Assembly: GCF_024721155.1 (NCBI RefSeq)
Contig: NZ_JAHVAP010000022.1
Coordinates: 1-45,760, forward strand
Source of the DNA: Mucilaginibacter phenanthrenivorans
GTDB taxonomy: Bacteria > Bacteroidota > Bacteroidia > Sphingobacteriales > Sphingobacteriaceae
Direction of reading: 5' to 3'
DNA: 45,760 nucleotides
The notes under the pieces are model-generated. The model did not search any database. It was not told the origin of the DNA and was given only the letters and a program-made list of their open reading frames with translations. The stretch's first letter is position 1. Every line of letters begins with the position of its first letter. Below are positions 18,195 through 27,081 of the stretch, one piece after another. The position numbers and the translations under genes were made by a program.

Positions 18195-20657
18195 ATGAAA
18201 AAACTTTTACTGCTGGCATTTTGCTGGTACCTGTCGGCCACAGTAATGGCCCAAACTACTCCTCAAATGCTAACAGTTAAAGGCGTTACCATTGATTCGG
18301 TAAGCAATAAGCCTGTTGGATACGTTACCGTTGTATTACTCGATGCGGTAACAAAGCAATCCGTCAAGGGCGGTTTAACAAAGGACGACGGTACATTTGA
18401 GTTTAGTAACCTGCCCGCTAAGGAATATCAACTAACTGTGGCTTCGGTTGGGTATAAAAATAAAACCGTAACAATAACCGGCGGGGCCAACGTAAATATT
18501 GGCAAACTGTTTATTTCTCCCGCCAACAATCAATTAAAGGAAGTTTCCATAACTGCCGTGAGGCCAATAATGAAGCAGGAGGTTGACCGCATCAGTTACG
18601 ATGTGCAGGCCGACCCTGAGAGCAAGGCCATAACCGCTTTGGATATGATGCGGAAGGTTCCGCTGTTATCTGTCGATGCCGACGACAATGTTAAGCTGAA
18701 GGGCAGCGGTAACTATAAGATCCTGATTAACGGCAAGGAGTCGGCACTGATGGCGAAAAGTCCATCGGATGTTTTGAGGGCGATGCCGGCAACCAATATC
18801 GAGAAGATAGAGGTAATTACTACTCCACCGGCAAAATATGATGCTGAAGGACTATCCGGCATTATCAACATCATTACCAAAAAAAATGCGGACCAGGGGT
18901 ATACAGCAAACATCAATAGCCGTTACAATACCATTTGGGGGCCGGGCGCAAACATAAATGCCAGTATAAAGCAGGGAAAACTGGGAGTCACCACCTTTTT
19001 CGGCGGTAACAGTCGGAACAGGCGCGATGCTGATTTTGGTAACACACAAATCTTTACTACAGGCGCCGTTACTACCCAGCGTGGTACCTACCATAATTTT
19101 GGCAACAACCAGTACGGCAATACCGAGATAAGCTACGAGATAGACAGTTTGAATTTGATAACCGGTTCATTCGAGATCTTCCATGGGTACAACAGCCAAA
19201 ACAATGGCCAGTTTACCAACTCACAATATGCGGATGGCTCAGTTAACCAGCAGTATCAGCAGGCAACTACAGGTGATGAGAACCAACTTGGATTTGATGC
19301 TGCTGTTAATTACCAGTTGGGTTTTAAAAGGAACAAGGATCAGTTGCTAACCTTGTCGTACAAGTACAGCTACGCACCCAACACCCAGGACCTGGATAAC
19401 GTATTTTCTGAAAGGGTAAACTTCCTTCAATCGCTTCAGCCTGATTTTACGCAATACAACCATACCGGCGACCGGGACCATACCATCCAGGTGGATTATG
19501 CAGAACCCTTTAAGGTTGTTACCTTAGAAGTAGGAGGTAAGGCAATTCTGCGGAACAACTTCAGTAATTTTAACCGATCGGACCGCGACTCAACTACCAG
19601 TCAATACAGCCTGAATCCAAAGTATACCAACAACTTTAACTATCACCAAAATATTTACAGCGTATACAATTCATACCAGGTGAAGTTTAGCGATTACACG
19701 GCCAAGGTAGGTTTGCGTTTGGAGCACACCAGTATCAATGCTGATTTTTCGTCGGCCAACGTAACGGTTAGCCCGAGTTACAATAACCTCATTCCATCGA
19801 TATCCATCCAGCGCTCATTTAAAACCAGCAGTATTAACTTCGGGTTTACACAGCGCATTCAACGCCCGGGCATTGCCCAGCTGAATCCGTTTGTCGATAA
19901 TTCAAACCCGTTGTTCATCAGCACCGGTAACCCTAATTTAAGGCCGGAACTGAACAATACATTTGAGTTTACTTATAGCAATTTTGCAAAAAACTCATTT
20001 AACGTAGGGCTCAGCTATGCATTTTCAAACAATTCCATTCAAAACGTAACCAGTTTGCGATCAGATAGCACTGCAGACCATAAGCTTGATACTGTAACCA
20101 CGACCACCTATCAAAACCTTGGAAATAACCGCAGCCTCGGGCTGAATTTAAATACCAATATTGCTATCACCAAAAGAATAAACCTCAACTTAAACACACA
20201 GGTGTCCTATATATGGTTGAAAGGCAATTACAATGGTGAGGATTACCAGAACTCAGGTTTTAGGGGAGAGGCTTTCGGCAGCATTGGCTACAAATTCGAC
20301 GGCGGCTATCGCTTCGGACTTGATGCCGGTTTTTTTAGCGGCGACGTAAACCTGCAGGGAAAATCGAGCAATTTTATTTTTAACTCGTATGTGCTTACCA
20401 AGGAGTTTTTGAAGAAAAAGGCCAACATATCATTGGTGGCCAATAATCCTTATTCTGAGTTCCATAACAATAGTTCAACTACAACAACACCGCAATTTAT
20501 ACAATCGTCATTTAACGAAAATCCGTACCGCAGCTTTGCTGTAAGGTTAAGCTATCGCTTCGGAAAACTAAACAGCGAGATTAAGAAAAATCGGCATGGC
20601 ATTAATAACGATGATACAAAAAGCAGCGGCGGCAGTAATTCCGGTAATGGCTCATAA
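18195..20657 (+). CDS. Outer-membrane beta-barrel protein (tandem paralogue 1)
   Basis: The 820-residue protein has a signal peptide (MKKLLLLAFCWYLSATVMAQ), a CarboxypepD_reg-like domain (~23-110), a plug-like domain (~125-235, with IEKIEVITTPPAKYDAEG and INIITKK) and an OMP_b-brl_3 barrel to the C-terminus, ending in a Ser/Gly/Asn-rich tail. It is a close relative of the next gene: the N-termini and the end motif IKKN-(R/Q)HGINNDDTK are shared. No SusD partner is present. It should be TonB-dependent or a passive barrel; the ligand is unknown. Confidence 0.9.
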   Translation: MKKLLLLAFCWYLSATVMAQTTPQMLTVKGVTIDSVSNKPVGYVTVVLLDAVTKQSVKGGLTKDDGTFEFSNLPAKEYQLTVASVGYKNKTVTITGGANVNIGKLFISPANNQLKEVSITAVRPIMKQEVDRISYDVQADPESKAITALDMMRKVPLLSVDADDNVKLKGSGNYKILINGKESALMAKSPSDVLRAMPATNIEKIEVITTPPAKYDAEGLSGIINIITKKNADQGYTANINSRYNTIWGPGANINASIKQGKLGVTTFFGGNSRNRRDADFGNTQIFTTGAVTTQRGTYHNFGNNQYGNTEISYEIDSLNLITGSFEIFHGYNSQNNGQFTNSQYADGSVNQQYQQATTGDENQLGFDAAVNYQLGFKRNKDQLLTLSYKYSYAPNTQDLDNVFSERVNFLQSLQPDFTQYNHTGDRDHTIQVDYAEPFKVVTLEVGGKAILRNNFSNFNRSDRDSTTSQYSLNPKYTNNFNYHQNIYSVYNSYQVKFSDYTAKVGLRLEHTSINADFSSANVTVSPSYNNLIPSISIQRSFKTSSINFGFTQRIQRPGIAQLNPFVDNSNPLFISTGNPNLRPELNNTFEFTYSNFAKNSFNVGLSYAFSNNSIQNVTSLRSDSTADHKLDTVTTTTYQNLGNNRSLGLNLNTNIAITKRINLNLNTQVSYIWLKGNYNGEDYQNSGFRGEAFGSIGYKFDGGYRFGLDAGFFSGDVNLQGKSSNFIFNSYVLTKEFLKKKANISLVANNPYSEFHNNSSTTTTPQFIQSSFNENPYRSFAVRLSYRFGKLNSEIKKNRHGINNDDTKSSGGSNSGNGS

Positions 20658-20805
20658 TGGTAGAATTAGACACTATTATGACAAAGGTTGATGCGATAAA
20701 GTAATATTAGTGTTACGTAACTAAAATGATAGTTAATTTCTGCTAAATCATTTTTTTACTGCGTATAGAGGCAATATCTTCGCGCAAAATACCCAAACAC
20801 CCTGA

Positions 20806-23238
20806 ATGAAACATTTTTTACTTATCGCCTTGTGCTGCTTTCTCTCCATTGCAGCATTGGCCCAAACTACGCCGAAATCGTTAACTGTTAAAGGTACGGC
20901 TATCGATTCTGTTACGAATAAACCGTTAGGTTATGTCACCGTTGCCTTACAGGATGCCGCCACTAAAAAATCAGTACGTGGTGGCTTAACAAAAGACGAT
21001 GGCACATTTGAGCTAAAGGCTGAACAGGGCAAGGCCTACCAGTTAACGCTTGCATCGGTAGGGTACAGGAGTAAGGTGGTAAAGGTAACCGGGCGCGATG
21101 AAGAGATAAATGTGGGTAACATTATTTTATTGCCTGCAAAAAATCAACTAAAGGAAATTTCTATTACGGCAGTAAGGCCTTTAGTGAAACAGGAGATCGA
21201 CCGCATCAGCTATGATGTTCAGGCCGATCCCGAAACCAAAACACAAAATGTTTTAGACATGCTGCGCAAAGTTCCCTTAATAACGGTGGACGCAAGCGAT
21301 AACATCCAACTGAAAGGTGAGGGCAATTACAAGATCCTGATTAATGGCAAGCCATCATCATTGGTGGCACATAACCCGTCGGATGTGTTTAAATCGATGC
21401 CCGCTAGCAGCATCCAAAAGATTGAGGTTATTACTACGCCACCTGCAAAATATGATGCAGAAGGTTTAGCGGGGATCATTAACATCATCACCAATAAAAA
21501 AATTGACCAGGGTTATAATGGCAGCATTAACATGCGCTATAATAGTCTTTTCGGTCCGGGTGCAGGCTTGCAATTAACAGTAAAACAAGGAAAACTGGGA
21601 ATCTCGAATTATACCGGTTATGGCGACCAGATAAAACGTCGCGGATCGTCGCGCTCTACCCGTCAAACTTACGGAGATAGCGCAACCTATTTAACTCAGG
21701 CATCAACAAACGTAAACAGCGGCCGGTATATTTACACCAGTACCGAAATAAGCTATGAAATTGACAGTCTGAACCTGATTACAGCCGGGATAGACTATAA
21801 CAACGGTCATAATAATGGTGAAAACGACCAGTTTTCTCAGCAATTCAATCATAACAACCTGCTTAACCAAAGCTACAGGCTAAGCAATACCAGTGCTTCA
21901 ATTTATAAAGGTGTAGACTTCGGGATAAACTACCAGCTTGGTTTTAAACACAATAAAGATCGCTTATTAACACTGAGCTATAAATACTCTAATCAGCCTA
22001 ATAGCAGTACTACAACCAATACCATTACCGATAGGTTTGATTATGCGCAGCCGGGGTATTTGCAACGCAATGATGCACGTACGCAGGAGCAAACTATCCA
22101 GGCCGATTACGTTCATCCGTTAAAGAAAATAACAATAGAGGGCGGCTTTAAGGCGATTTTAAGAAATAGCTCCAGCAATTTCGGGAACAGCAATTTTATC
22201 GACTCAACCCAAACGTACGTAGTTGATCCAGCCAGCACCAATAATTTTAAATACAACCAGGATGTGTATAGCCTTTATAATACCTACCAGTATAACTTAA
22301 ATAACTGGGGGGTAAAGGCCGGCTTTAGGGTAGAGGCGACGGACATAACGGCACATTTTATTTCTGAGCAAAGCGATGTCGATCGTAATTACAGCAATTT
22401 TGTCCCTTCTATTTCCATCCAGCGTAAATTGAAGAATAATTCCAGCTTTACGTTCGGCTTTACCAACAGGATCCAGCGGCCCAATATTTACGAATTGAAT
22501 CCTTTTATCGACAGAACAAATCCAAAGTTTATCAGTACGGGCAACCCCGATTTGAAACCCGTGCTTAACCATACTTTTGAGCTAAACTACAGCAAATTTT
22601 CAAAGGGCTCATTTAACTTTGGCATGTCGTATTCGTTCTCAAATAATGCGATTCAAAGTGTAAGCAGGTTGGTAGATACCGTTACCTATACCAGGAATGA
22701 AAACGTAGGCAGCAACCGCAACCTGGGTTTCAATATCAGCATGAACTATCCCATTACAAAAAAGCTTAACCTGAACATCAATACCCGTATTGCGCAGATT
22801 TGGCTTAAAGGTTATTTTGATAACCAGCTTTACAGCAATAACGGCTTGCAGGGAAATGTGTTTGGATATGCTGGCTACCGGATAACTGATACATGGCGCG
22901 CCGGTGTAAACGCAGGCTTCTCCAGCGCTTATGTTTCGCTGCAGGGTAAATCAAGTTCGTATGTGTTTACATCAGTTAGTACCTCCAGGGATATTTTGAA
23001 CAAAAAGGGATCGATATTTTTCAACGTAAATAACCCTTTAACCAAATACCGTAAAACAAATAACTATACCCGCGATCCTGATTTTTACCAAACCAGTGTT
23101 TCTGAATTTCCGTTCAGATCATTTAATGTTGGTTTCAATTACCGCTTTGGTAAGCTCAAGGCCGAGATTAAAAAGAACCAGCGCGGTATTAATAACGATG
23201 ATACCAAAGGCACCACTGCACCTGCCAGCGGAAAATAA
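20806..23238 (+). CDS. Outer-membrane beta-barrel protein (tandem paralogue 2)
   Basis: The 810-residue protein repeats the domain order of its neighbour: signal peptide (MKHFLLIALCCFLSIAALAQ), CarboxypepD_reg-like domain, plug (ISYDVQADPET, IEVITTPPAKYDAEGLAG) and barrel. Similarity is highest in the first 235 residues and falls in the surface-exposed part of the barrel, as expected if ligand specificity diverged after duplication. A 148-nt gap separates the two. The ArsC-like gene starts 12 nt after its stop, so the two are likely cotranscribed. A TATCTTCG box near 20775 is a weak promoter candidate. Confidence 0.9.
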   Translation: MKHFLLIALCCFLSIAALAQTTPKSLTVKGTAIDSVTNKPLGYVTVALQDAATKKSVRGGLTKDDGTFELKAEQGKAYQLTLASVGYRSKVVKVTGRDEEINVGNIILLPAKNQLKEISITAVRPLVKQEIDRISYDVQADPETKTQNVLDMLRKVPLITVDASDNIQLKGEGNYKILINGKPSSLVAHNPSDVFKSMPASSIQKIEVITTPPAKYDAEGLAGIINIITNKKIDQGYNGSINMRYNSLFGPGAGLQLTVKQGKLGISNYTGYGDQIKRRGSSRSTRQTYGDSATYLTQASTNVNSGRYIYTSTEISYEIDSLNLITAGIDYNNGHNNGENDQFSQQFNHNNLLNQSYRLSNTSASIYKGVDFGINYQLGFKHNKDRLLTLSYKYSNQPNSSTTTNTITDRFDYAQPGYLQRNDARTQEQTIQADYVHPLKKITIEGGFKAILRNSSSNFGNSNFIDSTQTYVVDPASTNNFKYNQDVYSLYNTYQYNLNNWGVKAGFRVEATDITAHFISEQSDVDRNYSNFVPSISIQRKLKNNSSFTFGFTNRIQRPNIYELNPFIDRTNPKFISTGNPDLKPVLNHTFELNYSKFSKGSFNFGMSYSFSNNAIQSVSRLVDTVTYTRNENVGSNRNLGFNISMNYPITKKLNLNINTRIAQIWLKGYFDNQLYSNNGLQGNVFGYAGYRITDTWRAGVNAGFSSAYVSLQGKSSSYVFTSVSTSRDILNKKGSIFFNVNNPLTKYRKTNNYTRDPDFYQTSVSEFPFRSFNVGFNYRFGKLKAEIKKNQRGINNDDTKGTTAPASGK

Positions 23239-23250
23239 TATCTTTGATGC

Positions 23251-23601
23251 ATGAAGGTATACGGAATAACAAACTGCAATACAGTAAAGAAAGCGCTCGA
23301 CTGGTTAAAGGCTAATAATGTAGCCTATGAATTTCATGATTTTAAGAAACTTGGCATCAGCGAAGAAAAACTGGAAGAATGGGATACAAAGGCAGGCTAC
23401 GAGAAATTTATGAACAAACAGGGCCTTACCTGGAAGCAGCTTGACCCCGCAATAAAGGAAAGCATCAAAACCAAAACTGATGCCCTTCACCTGCTACAGC
23501 AAAAAACCAGTATGATAAAACGCCCCGTTATTGAAAACGGCGATTTTTTATTTTTTGGTTTTGATGAAGGGGTGTATGAAAAAGAATTAGTGAAGGAGTG
23601 A
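23251..23601 (+). CDS. ArsC/Spx-like thioredoxin-fold protein (YffB-type)
   Basis: The 116-residue protein fits the ArsC/Spx/YffB family: MKVYGITNCNTVKKALDWL at the N-terminus with a single Cys9 and the late RPVIENGDFLFFGF segment with the conserved Arg-Pro. Spx has a CxxC and binds RNA polymerase; the single cysteine here favours the ArsC/YffB reductase branch, whose substrate is not established. It is likely cotranscribed with the barrel gene before it. Its last codons already belong to repeat C1, so the C-terminal VKE comes from repeat DNA. Confidence 0.85.
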   Translation: MKVYGITNCNTVKKALDWLKANNVAYEFHDFKKLGISEEKLEEWDTKAGYEKFMNKQGLTWKQLDPAIKESIKTKTDALHLLQQKTSMIKRPVIENGDFLFFGFDEGVYEKELVKE

Positions 23602-23732
23602 TTTAGTGAATTAGCGATTTAATGATTTAATGATGAAGTGGTATATGAACTTAACCAGTGAAATCAATCACTAACTCGCCAATTCACCAATTAAAAAATC
23701 AATCACTAATTCACTAACTCGCTAATTCACAA
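23590..23732. repeat. Element C1: inverted-repeat element of 8-bp units
   Basis: The left arm is a series of octamers such as tagtgaat, tagcgatt and taatgatt. The right arm (about 23668-23732) carries tcactaat, tcactaac, tcgctaat. The arms are inverted relative to each other. The left arm overlaps the 3' end and stop codon (23599-23601) of the ArsC-like gene. C2 shares the units. Confidence 0.85.
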
Positions 23733-23764
23733 TTCATAAAAAGGTAACAATTATTTTACGCGAA

Positions 23765-23794
23765 TTGCCCATTGCGTAATTTATCCTATACTTG
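23765..23794 (+). promoter_or_regulatory. Putative promoter of the M1 peptidase gene
   Basis: TTG at 23765-23767 and tatacttg at 23787-23794 (one mismatch to TAnnTTTG) are spaced by 19 nt, and the start codon is 26 nt downstream. The fit to the Bacteroidota promoter is good but not perfect. Confidence 0.55.
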
Positions 23795-23820
23795 CTGTAA
23801 ATAATAAACTGACCTCAAAG

Positions 23821-25872
23821 ATGAAATTAAACCTGTTAGCCGGTTTCGCACTGGCTTGTATGGCTGTGACCACTGTTAGCCAGGCGCAGCAAACACCAGC
23901 CGGGCAAACGCCGCCGGCCAGTACAACTCCGCCGGCTGCACCTGTACCAGCCGCTCCGCCGGCATCCAACTATGATTATCACGACGCATTTGGCCCGTAT
24001 TTTTATGGCAAAAATGGCTCTGAATACCGTGCTTCAGATGGTGAGCCCGGGCCAAAATATTGGCAAAACCGCGCCGATTACCAATTGGCTGCCACACTGA
24101 ATGACCAAACTAACGAAATTACCGGATCAGAAATTCTTACCTATACCAATAACAGCCCGCAAAAGCTTGGCTATTTGTGGATGAATTTGGAGCAAAACCT
24201 CTTCAAACTGGATTCACGCGGAACTGCGATTGTGCCATGGGTAGGCACTAATCCTAAACAGGTAAGCCGTAACTGGGGCCGTGGGCAAGATTTTGATGCG
24301 GGCTATAAAATAAAGTCGATCAAGATGCTTGGCCTTAAAGGCGCCGAAACCGATGTGAAATTTTTGATATCGGATACACGGATGCAGGTTTATTTGCCTA
24401 AAGAGGTGATGGCTGCAGGTGGTCAGGTGAAGCTGAAGATAGAATATTCTTTTATATCGCCAATGTACGGTTCCGATCGTATGGGCATCCAGGACAGCAA
24501 GAACGGAAAGATCTTTCAAATAGCACAATGGTACCCACGCATGTGTGTGTATGACGATGTTTACGGATGGAACACAATTCCGTACAGCGGGCCCGGCGAA
24601 TTTTACCTCGAGTATGGTGATTTCGACCTCAGTATTACTGCCCCTGCAAACCATATCGTTGTGGCATCCGGTGAGTTGCTTAACCCGCAGGAAGTTTATA
24701 CCCCAACACAACTAAAACGCTGGGCTGAAGCTGCAAACAGCGAAAAAACTGTAGTTATCCGTTCAGCAAGTGAAGTTACCGATCCGGCATCACGTCCGGC
24801 CGGTAAAAAAACACTAACCTGGCACTTTAAAATAAAAAATGCCCGCGACGCCTCATGGGGATCGTCAGCAGCATTTATCATTGATGCTGCTAAAATGGAC
24901 CTGCCAAGCGGCAAAAAATCTATTGCTATTTCAGCCTACCCGGTTGAAAGCGATGGCGTTGATGCCTGGGCACGCTCTACCGAGTACGTTAAAAAATCTA
25001 TCGAATACAATTCGAAACAATGGTTTGAGTTTCCTTATCCCGCTGCTACTGCCGTTGCCGGTATAGTTGGTGGCATGGAATACCCTGGTATTGTTTTCTG
25101 CGGAGCGGGTGCTAAAAAAGGAAGCCTGTGGGGTGTAAATGATCACGAGTTTGGCCATACCTGGTTCCCAATGATCGTAGGCTCGAACGAGCGTATGTAC
25201 GGCTGGATGGATGAAGGTTTTAATACCTTTATCAATACCCTGTCGACTGCTGATTTTAATAACGGCGAGTATTACAGAAAAGGCGGCAATATGCACCGTG
25301 CAGGCGCAGCCTTCACCGCCCCTGGCTTGGAACCAATGCTGAGTCAGCCGGCAAATCTTAAGGAAAGAAATACAGGTACCCTGCTATATTCAAAACCAGG
25401 CGCGGGCCTTACGATGCTGCGTGAGGTAATACTGGGACATGATCGTTTTGATTTTGCATTCAGAACATACATTGCTAAATGGGCCTTTAAACACCCTACA
25501 CCTGATGACTTCTTCCGCACTATGGAAAATGCAGGCGGCGAAAATTTACAATGGTTTTGGAGAGGCTGGTTTATTAATAACTGGCGTTTGGATGTGGCTG
25601 TTCGCAGCGTTGACTATGTGGATAATGATCCGTCGAAGGGCGCGTTCATTACTATTGACAACCTGGAGAAAATGGCCATGCCTGTGATTCTGGAAATTAA
25701 AACGGTTAGCGGTAAAACAGATCGCGTAACATTACCGGTTGAAATCTGGGAACGTAACAACTCATGGAAGTTTAAATACCCATCGACAGAAGCTATCCAG
25801 TCGGTAACTTATGATCCGGATAAAGTATTGCCTGATTTTAATGAGGCAAATAATACGTGGACTAAACAATAG
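23821..25872 (+). CDS. M1 family zinc metallopeptidase, exported
   Basis: The 683-residue protein has a signal peptide (~1-23, ending SQAQ), a Pro/Ala-rich linker (~24-50), an N-terminal beta domain and a gluzincin catalytic domain. The zinc site is complete: H442-E443-F-G-H446 and E465 (in WMDEGFNTF), 18 residues apart as expected. An exopeptidase-like GGMEYP segment at about 416-421 takes the place of the classic GAMEN. It probably trims peptides in the periplasm or at the surface. It is preceded by a promoter and followed by a terminator, so it is monocistronic. Confidence 0.93.
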   Translation: MKLNLLAGFALACMAVTTVSQAQQTPAGQTPPASTTPPAAPVPAAPPASNYDYHDAFGPYFYGKNGSEYRASDGEPGPKYWQNRADYQLAATLNDQTNEITGSEILTYTNNSPQKLGYLWMNLEQNLFKLDSRGTAIVPWVGTNPKQVSRNWGRGQDFDAGYKIKSIKMLGLKGAETDVKFLISDTRMQVYLPKEVMAAGGQVKLKIEYSFISPMYGSDRMGIQDSKNGKIFQIAQWYPRMCVYDDVYGWNTIPYSGPGEFYLEYGDFDLSITAPANHIVVASGELLNPQEVYTPTQLKRWAEAANSEKTVVIRSASEVTDPASRPAGKKTLTWHFKIKNARDASWGSSAAFIIDAAKMDLPSGKKSIAISAYPVESDGVDAWARSTEYVKKSIEYNSKQWFEFPYPAATAVAGIVGGMEYPGIVFCGAGAKKGSLWGVNDHEFGHTWFPMIVGSNERMYGWMDEGFNTFINTLSTADFNNGEYYRKGGNMHRAGAAFTAPGLEPMLSQPANLKERNTGTLLYSKPGAGLTMLREVILGHDRFDFAFRTYIAKWAFKHPTPDDFFRTMENAGGENLQWFWRGWFINNWRLDVAVRSVDYVDNDPSKGAFITIDNLEKMAMPVILEIKTVSGKTDRVTLPVEIWERNNSWKFKYPSTEAIQSVTYDPDKVLPDFNEANNTWTKQ

Positions 25873-25898
25873 TTAATTAGAGACTAGATATTAGAAGG

Positions 25899-25925
25899 AA
25901 GCCCGGTGAAAGCCGGGTTTCTTGT
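25899..25925 (+). terminator. Terminator of the M1 peptidase gene
   Basis: aagcccgg (25899-25906) pairs with ccgggttt (25913-25920) with one G-U pair and a 6-nt loop, followed by a T-rich run. It lies 27 nt after the stop. Confidence 0.8.
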
Positions 25926-26038
25926 TTTCTGCAGATATTAAACCATGAGCTTGTGCTTATACAGGCGTTTGTAAAATGTTTAAGTAAAAACTTTTATACA
26001 ACCAAATAGGTTTATCTTAACAGAGTAATTCATCTGCC

Positions 26039-26737
26039 ATGAAAATTAGATATATTTTGATCGTGCTGTTAGGGTTAATAGCCGGATCAGCAAGCGCACA
26101 GGACATTTTAAAGGGAACCGTTACCGAAAGCGGGAGCGGCAATAAACTGTCGAACGTTTTTATCAGGGATAACGCAAGTAAGCAATTGGGGCTTACGGAT
26201 AAGGACGGAAATTTCAGTATTAAAACAGCGACAGGTCATCTAATTATTTTCGATTCGCCGGGTTATGTTTCTGATACATTATTTGTGGTGGACATGACTG
26301 CTAAAAAAATAGTGCTTACTACTAAGACAATTGCCTTACGGGAAGTTACCATCAACTCCACCAGGGCTGCCTTTGATCCGCACACGGAATATCCTGAGGT
26401 GTACGAAAAGAGCAAGCTGTATGTATTGTCGCCTACCACATGGTTTGGTAAGGACGCAAGGGACGCCCGCAGGCTTAAAAAGTATTTTAAAACCGAACAG
26501 GAACAACGCCAGGTTGATGCTGCATTTACGCGGACCTATGTGGGCAGTATTGTGCCACTAAAAGGCAGCGATCTGGATGATTTTATGGTGATGTATAGGC
26601 CCAGTTATGCTTTTATAAAAAGTAACGATGCCCGCTCATTGGCTGTTTATATTAACGATAGCTACAAGAAATTTGAGGCGCTGCCACCTGAAAAACGCAA
26701 GGTGCAAGCGCTTACCACCGGTCCGGTAACGAATTAA
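26039..26737 (+). CDS. Exported protein with CarboxypepD_reg-like domain
   Basis: The 232-residue protein has a signal peptide (MKIRYILIVLLGLIAGSASAQ) and a carboxypeptidase-regulatory-like beta sandwich (~22-100: ILKGTVTESGSGNKLSNVFI, LGLTDKDGNFSIKTATG). The following ~130 residues (R-A-FDPHTEYPEVYEKSK onward) are helical and have no recognised motif. In this phylum such domains usually sit at the N-terminus of barrels; here there is no barrel, so it may be a surface-layer or accessory protein. It is followed by a region with no shared structure up to the small lipoprotein gene. Confidence 0.8.
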   Translation: MKIRYILIVLLGLIAGSASAQDILKGTVTESGSGNKLSNVFIRDNASKQLGLTDKDGNFSIKTATGHLIIFDSPGYVSDTLFVVDMTAKKIVLTTKTIALREVTINSTRAAFDPHTEYPEVYEKSKLYVLSPTTWFGKDARDARRLKKYFKTEQEQRQVDAAFTRTYVGSIVPLKGSDLDDFMVMYRPSYAFIKSNDARSLAVYINDSYKKFEALPPEKRKVQALTTGPVTN

Positions 26738-26858
26738 AGCGAGGAGGCGGGAGCTCGGAATCTGGAAGGAATAAGTACTTGTCTCACCGGTTGTATCCTG
26801 CCATTAATGCCAAAACAATTTCCAATTCATAGCGGTTATATCTAAAAAATCTACCACT

Positions 26859-26975
26859 ATGAAAAAGAGAGTTATAACTATGATTTTACCTACCGCAGCG
26901 TGCGCAATAATAAGCACAAGCTGTGATCCGCCACGCCATTTAAAACCACCACCGCCGCCGCCGGGGGCTCATTAA
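26859..26975 (+). CDS. Proline-rich micro-lipoprotein (38 aa)
   Basis: ATG 26859 opens a 38-codon frame with a basic start (MKKR), a short hydrophobic stretch and a lipobox (STSC, Cys22), followed by a Pro-rich tail with six consecutive prolines. This is the form of a lipoprotein with almost no mature domain. Similar tiny lipoproteins are annotated in Bacteroidota genomes, often overlooked because of size. No clear promoter is seen. The frame is short, so it could be a chance ORF; the lipobox and the start favour a real gene. Confidence 0.55.
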   Translation: MKKRVITMILPTAACAIISTSCDPPRHLKPPPPPPGAH

Positions 26976-26980
26976 GATGG

Positions 26981-27074
26981 GATTACACTGATTGGAGTAT
27001 GATTACACCGATTGATAAGGAGGGATTAATCCTATCAACAATCGGTGTAATCACTTCCTCAAATCGGTGCAATC
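26981..27074. repeat. Element D1: inverted-repeat element with 20-bp period
   Basis: gattacactgatt (26981) and gattacaccgatt (27001-27013) repeat at 20 bp on the left; aatcggtgtaatc (27040-27052) and aatcggtgcaatc (27062-27074) form the right arm. The 13-bp core is perfectly inverted. The loop carries aaggaggga, also found in D2. It fills the gap between the micro-lipoprotein and the convergent DUF885 gene and may serve as a terminator for both. Confidence 0.85.
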
Positions 27075-27081
27075 AAAAAAC

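Noticed and set aside
18195..23238. Polysaccharide-utilisation locus (SusC/SusD)
   Set aside because: No SusD lipoprotein, no glycoside hydrolase and no ECF sigma/anti-sigma pair nearby.
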